A DNA stretch of 8,743 bases from CAXYVC01 sp964292295 (GTDB lineage: Bacteria; Acidobacteriota; Holophagae; Holophagales; Holophagaceae): contig CAXYVC010000114.1 of NCBI GenBank assembly GCA_964292295.1, positions 1-8,743 of the forward strand, in the 5' to 3' direction. The notes beneath the pieces are model-generated. The model searched no databases, was not told the DNA's origin, and saw only the letters and a program-made list of their open reading frames with translations. Made by a program: the position numbers and the translations under genes. Positions 8,529 to 8,743 of this stretch are shown here, piece after piece. Positions within the stretch are counted from its first letter, which is position 1. Each line of letters opens with the position of its first letter.

Positions 8529-8743
8529 ACCCTCTCGCCGTCAGCGAGGTTTTCCAGAGCATCCAGGGCGAAGGACGGGGCCCCCTCCGCGCATCCGGGC
8601 CGAAGGCGCGGGATGCGCGGGAGTTGTGCGGCGAGGGGGGGGGCACTCGGGGGGGGGGGGGGGGGGCCGGGGGGGGGGGGCGGGGAGTTGGGCAGCCGGC
8701 CCCCCCCGCGTCGGCCGCGGCCAGCCTGGCGATCGGTCAGGCT
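8519..8743 (+). CDS. queE: 7-carboxy-7-deazaguanine synthase QueE, N-terminus only; homology ends near 8580
   Basis: The first 21 residues, MGLNPLAVSEVF then QSIQGEGRG, match the invariant start of QueE, the radical-SAM enzyme that makes 7-carboxy-7-deazaguanine on the queuosine pathway. The family motif is VSEIFxSIQGEG, whose final part helps form the substrate and SAM pocket. The iron-sulfur CxxxCxxC motif should follow within roughly 15 residues. Instead, from about 8580 the frame reads arbitrary Gly/Arg/Ala sequence into G homopolymers and shows no such cysteines. The frame has no stop before the window end, but only 8519-8580 should be trusted as queE. The start has a good GGAGG and overlaps the SDR gene by ten bases. 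The rest of the gene is either beyond an assembly break or lost; an assembly fault is more likely. Confidence 0.8.
   Translation, partial: MGLNPLAVSEVFQSIQGEGRGPLRASGPKARDARELCGEGGGTRGGGGGAGGGGRGVGQPAPPASAAASLAIGQA
8587..8620. repeat. Ten-bp perfect inverted repeat (hairpin) where queE homology fails
   Basis: Arms ccgcgcatcc (8587-8596) and ggatgcgcgg (8611-8620) are exact reverse complements around a 14-base loop. It lies a few bases after the last recognisable queE codon and directly before the poly-G stretch. It may be a sequencing fold-back or a true structure that stalled sequencing. Confidence 0.7.
8635..8707. other. Homopolymer-rich, probably artefactual contig end
   Basis: G runs of 9 (8635-8643), 18 (8649-8666) and 12 (8669-8680) are followed by a C run of 8 (8700-8707). 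Nothing comparable occurs elsewhere in the window. Long G runs are typical of no-signal cycles in two-colour sequencing. No gene should be called here; the short remaining tail to 8743 also shows nothing recognisable. Confidence 0.7.

Noticed and set aside
8635..8680. G-quadruplex regulatory element
   Set aside because: The G runs occur at the window end after queE homology fails, which fits sequencing artefact better than a functional element.

Overview
The window is very GC-rich, with G or C at most third codon positions. It carries five complete protein genes, one 5' gene start and one 3' gene fragment, packed with almost no spare DNA. The gene content suggests a Gram-negative environmental bacterium: a PAS-rich soluble hybrid histidine kinase, a PDZ/multi-membrane/SpoIIE-type phosphatase, a SirB1-like protein and a pteridine-reductase-like SDR beside queE. 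The flavour is reminiscent of Acidobacteriota such as Holophagae. That placement is inference from style and content, not proven.

Layout, left to right. Bases 1-~150 hold, on the minus strand, the C-terminal DHHA1 part of an NrnA-like DHH phosphoesterase, but the rest of that gene is missing. Its place is taken directly by a plus-strand gene for a five-PAS hybrid sensor kinase (167-3202). A 154-bp convergent gap (3203-3356) is bounded by two exact copies of a 36-bp repeat. Next is a minus-strand operon of four genes, each overlapping the next by 1 to 4 bases. In transcription order these are a 10-TM PDZ/GAF/PP2C phosphatase (7778-5226), a coiled-coil protein with a membrane segment at each end (5229-4723), a SirB1/transglutaminase-like protein with a TPR-like tail (4723-3929), and a three-TM protein of unknown function (3929-3357). 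After a 33-bp divergent gap, a plus-strand pteridine-reductase-type SDR (7812-8528) overlaps the start of queE (8519 onward).

How they may work together. The phosphatase operon looks like a membrane-bound signalling unit: a periplasmic PDZ sensor, cytoplasmic GAF and Ser/Thr phosphatase, and co-translated membrane and scaffold partners of unknown job. The SDR and queE pair points to pterin or 7-deazaguanine (queuosine) metabolism. The hybrid kinase is soluble, with no output domain and no partner visible here.

The two ends look unreliable. At the right, queE loses all resemblance to its family after about base 8580. It runs into a hairpin and then G runs of 9, 18 and 12, typical of a bad contig end. 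At the left, the DHH fragment meets the kinase gene at an abrupt junction between about 142 and 167, which is either a real gene truncation or a chimeric join.
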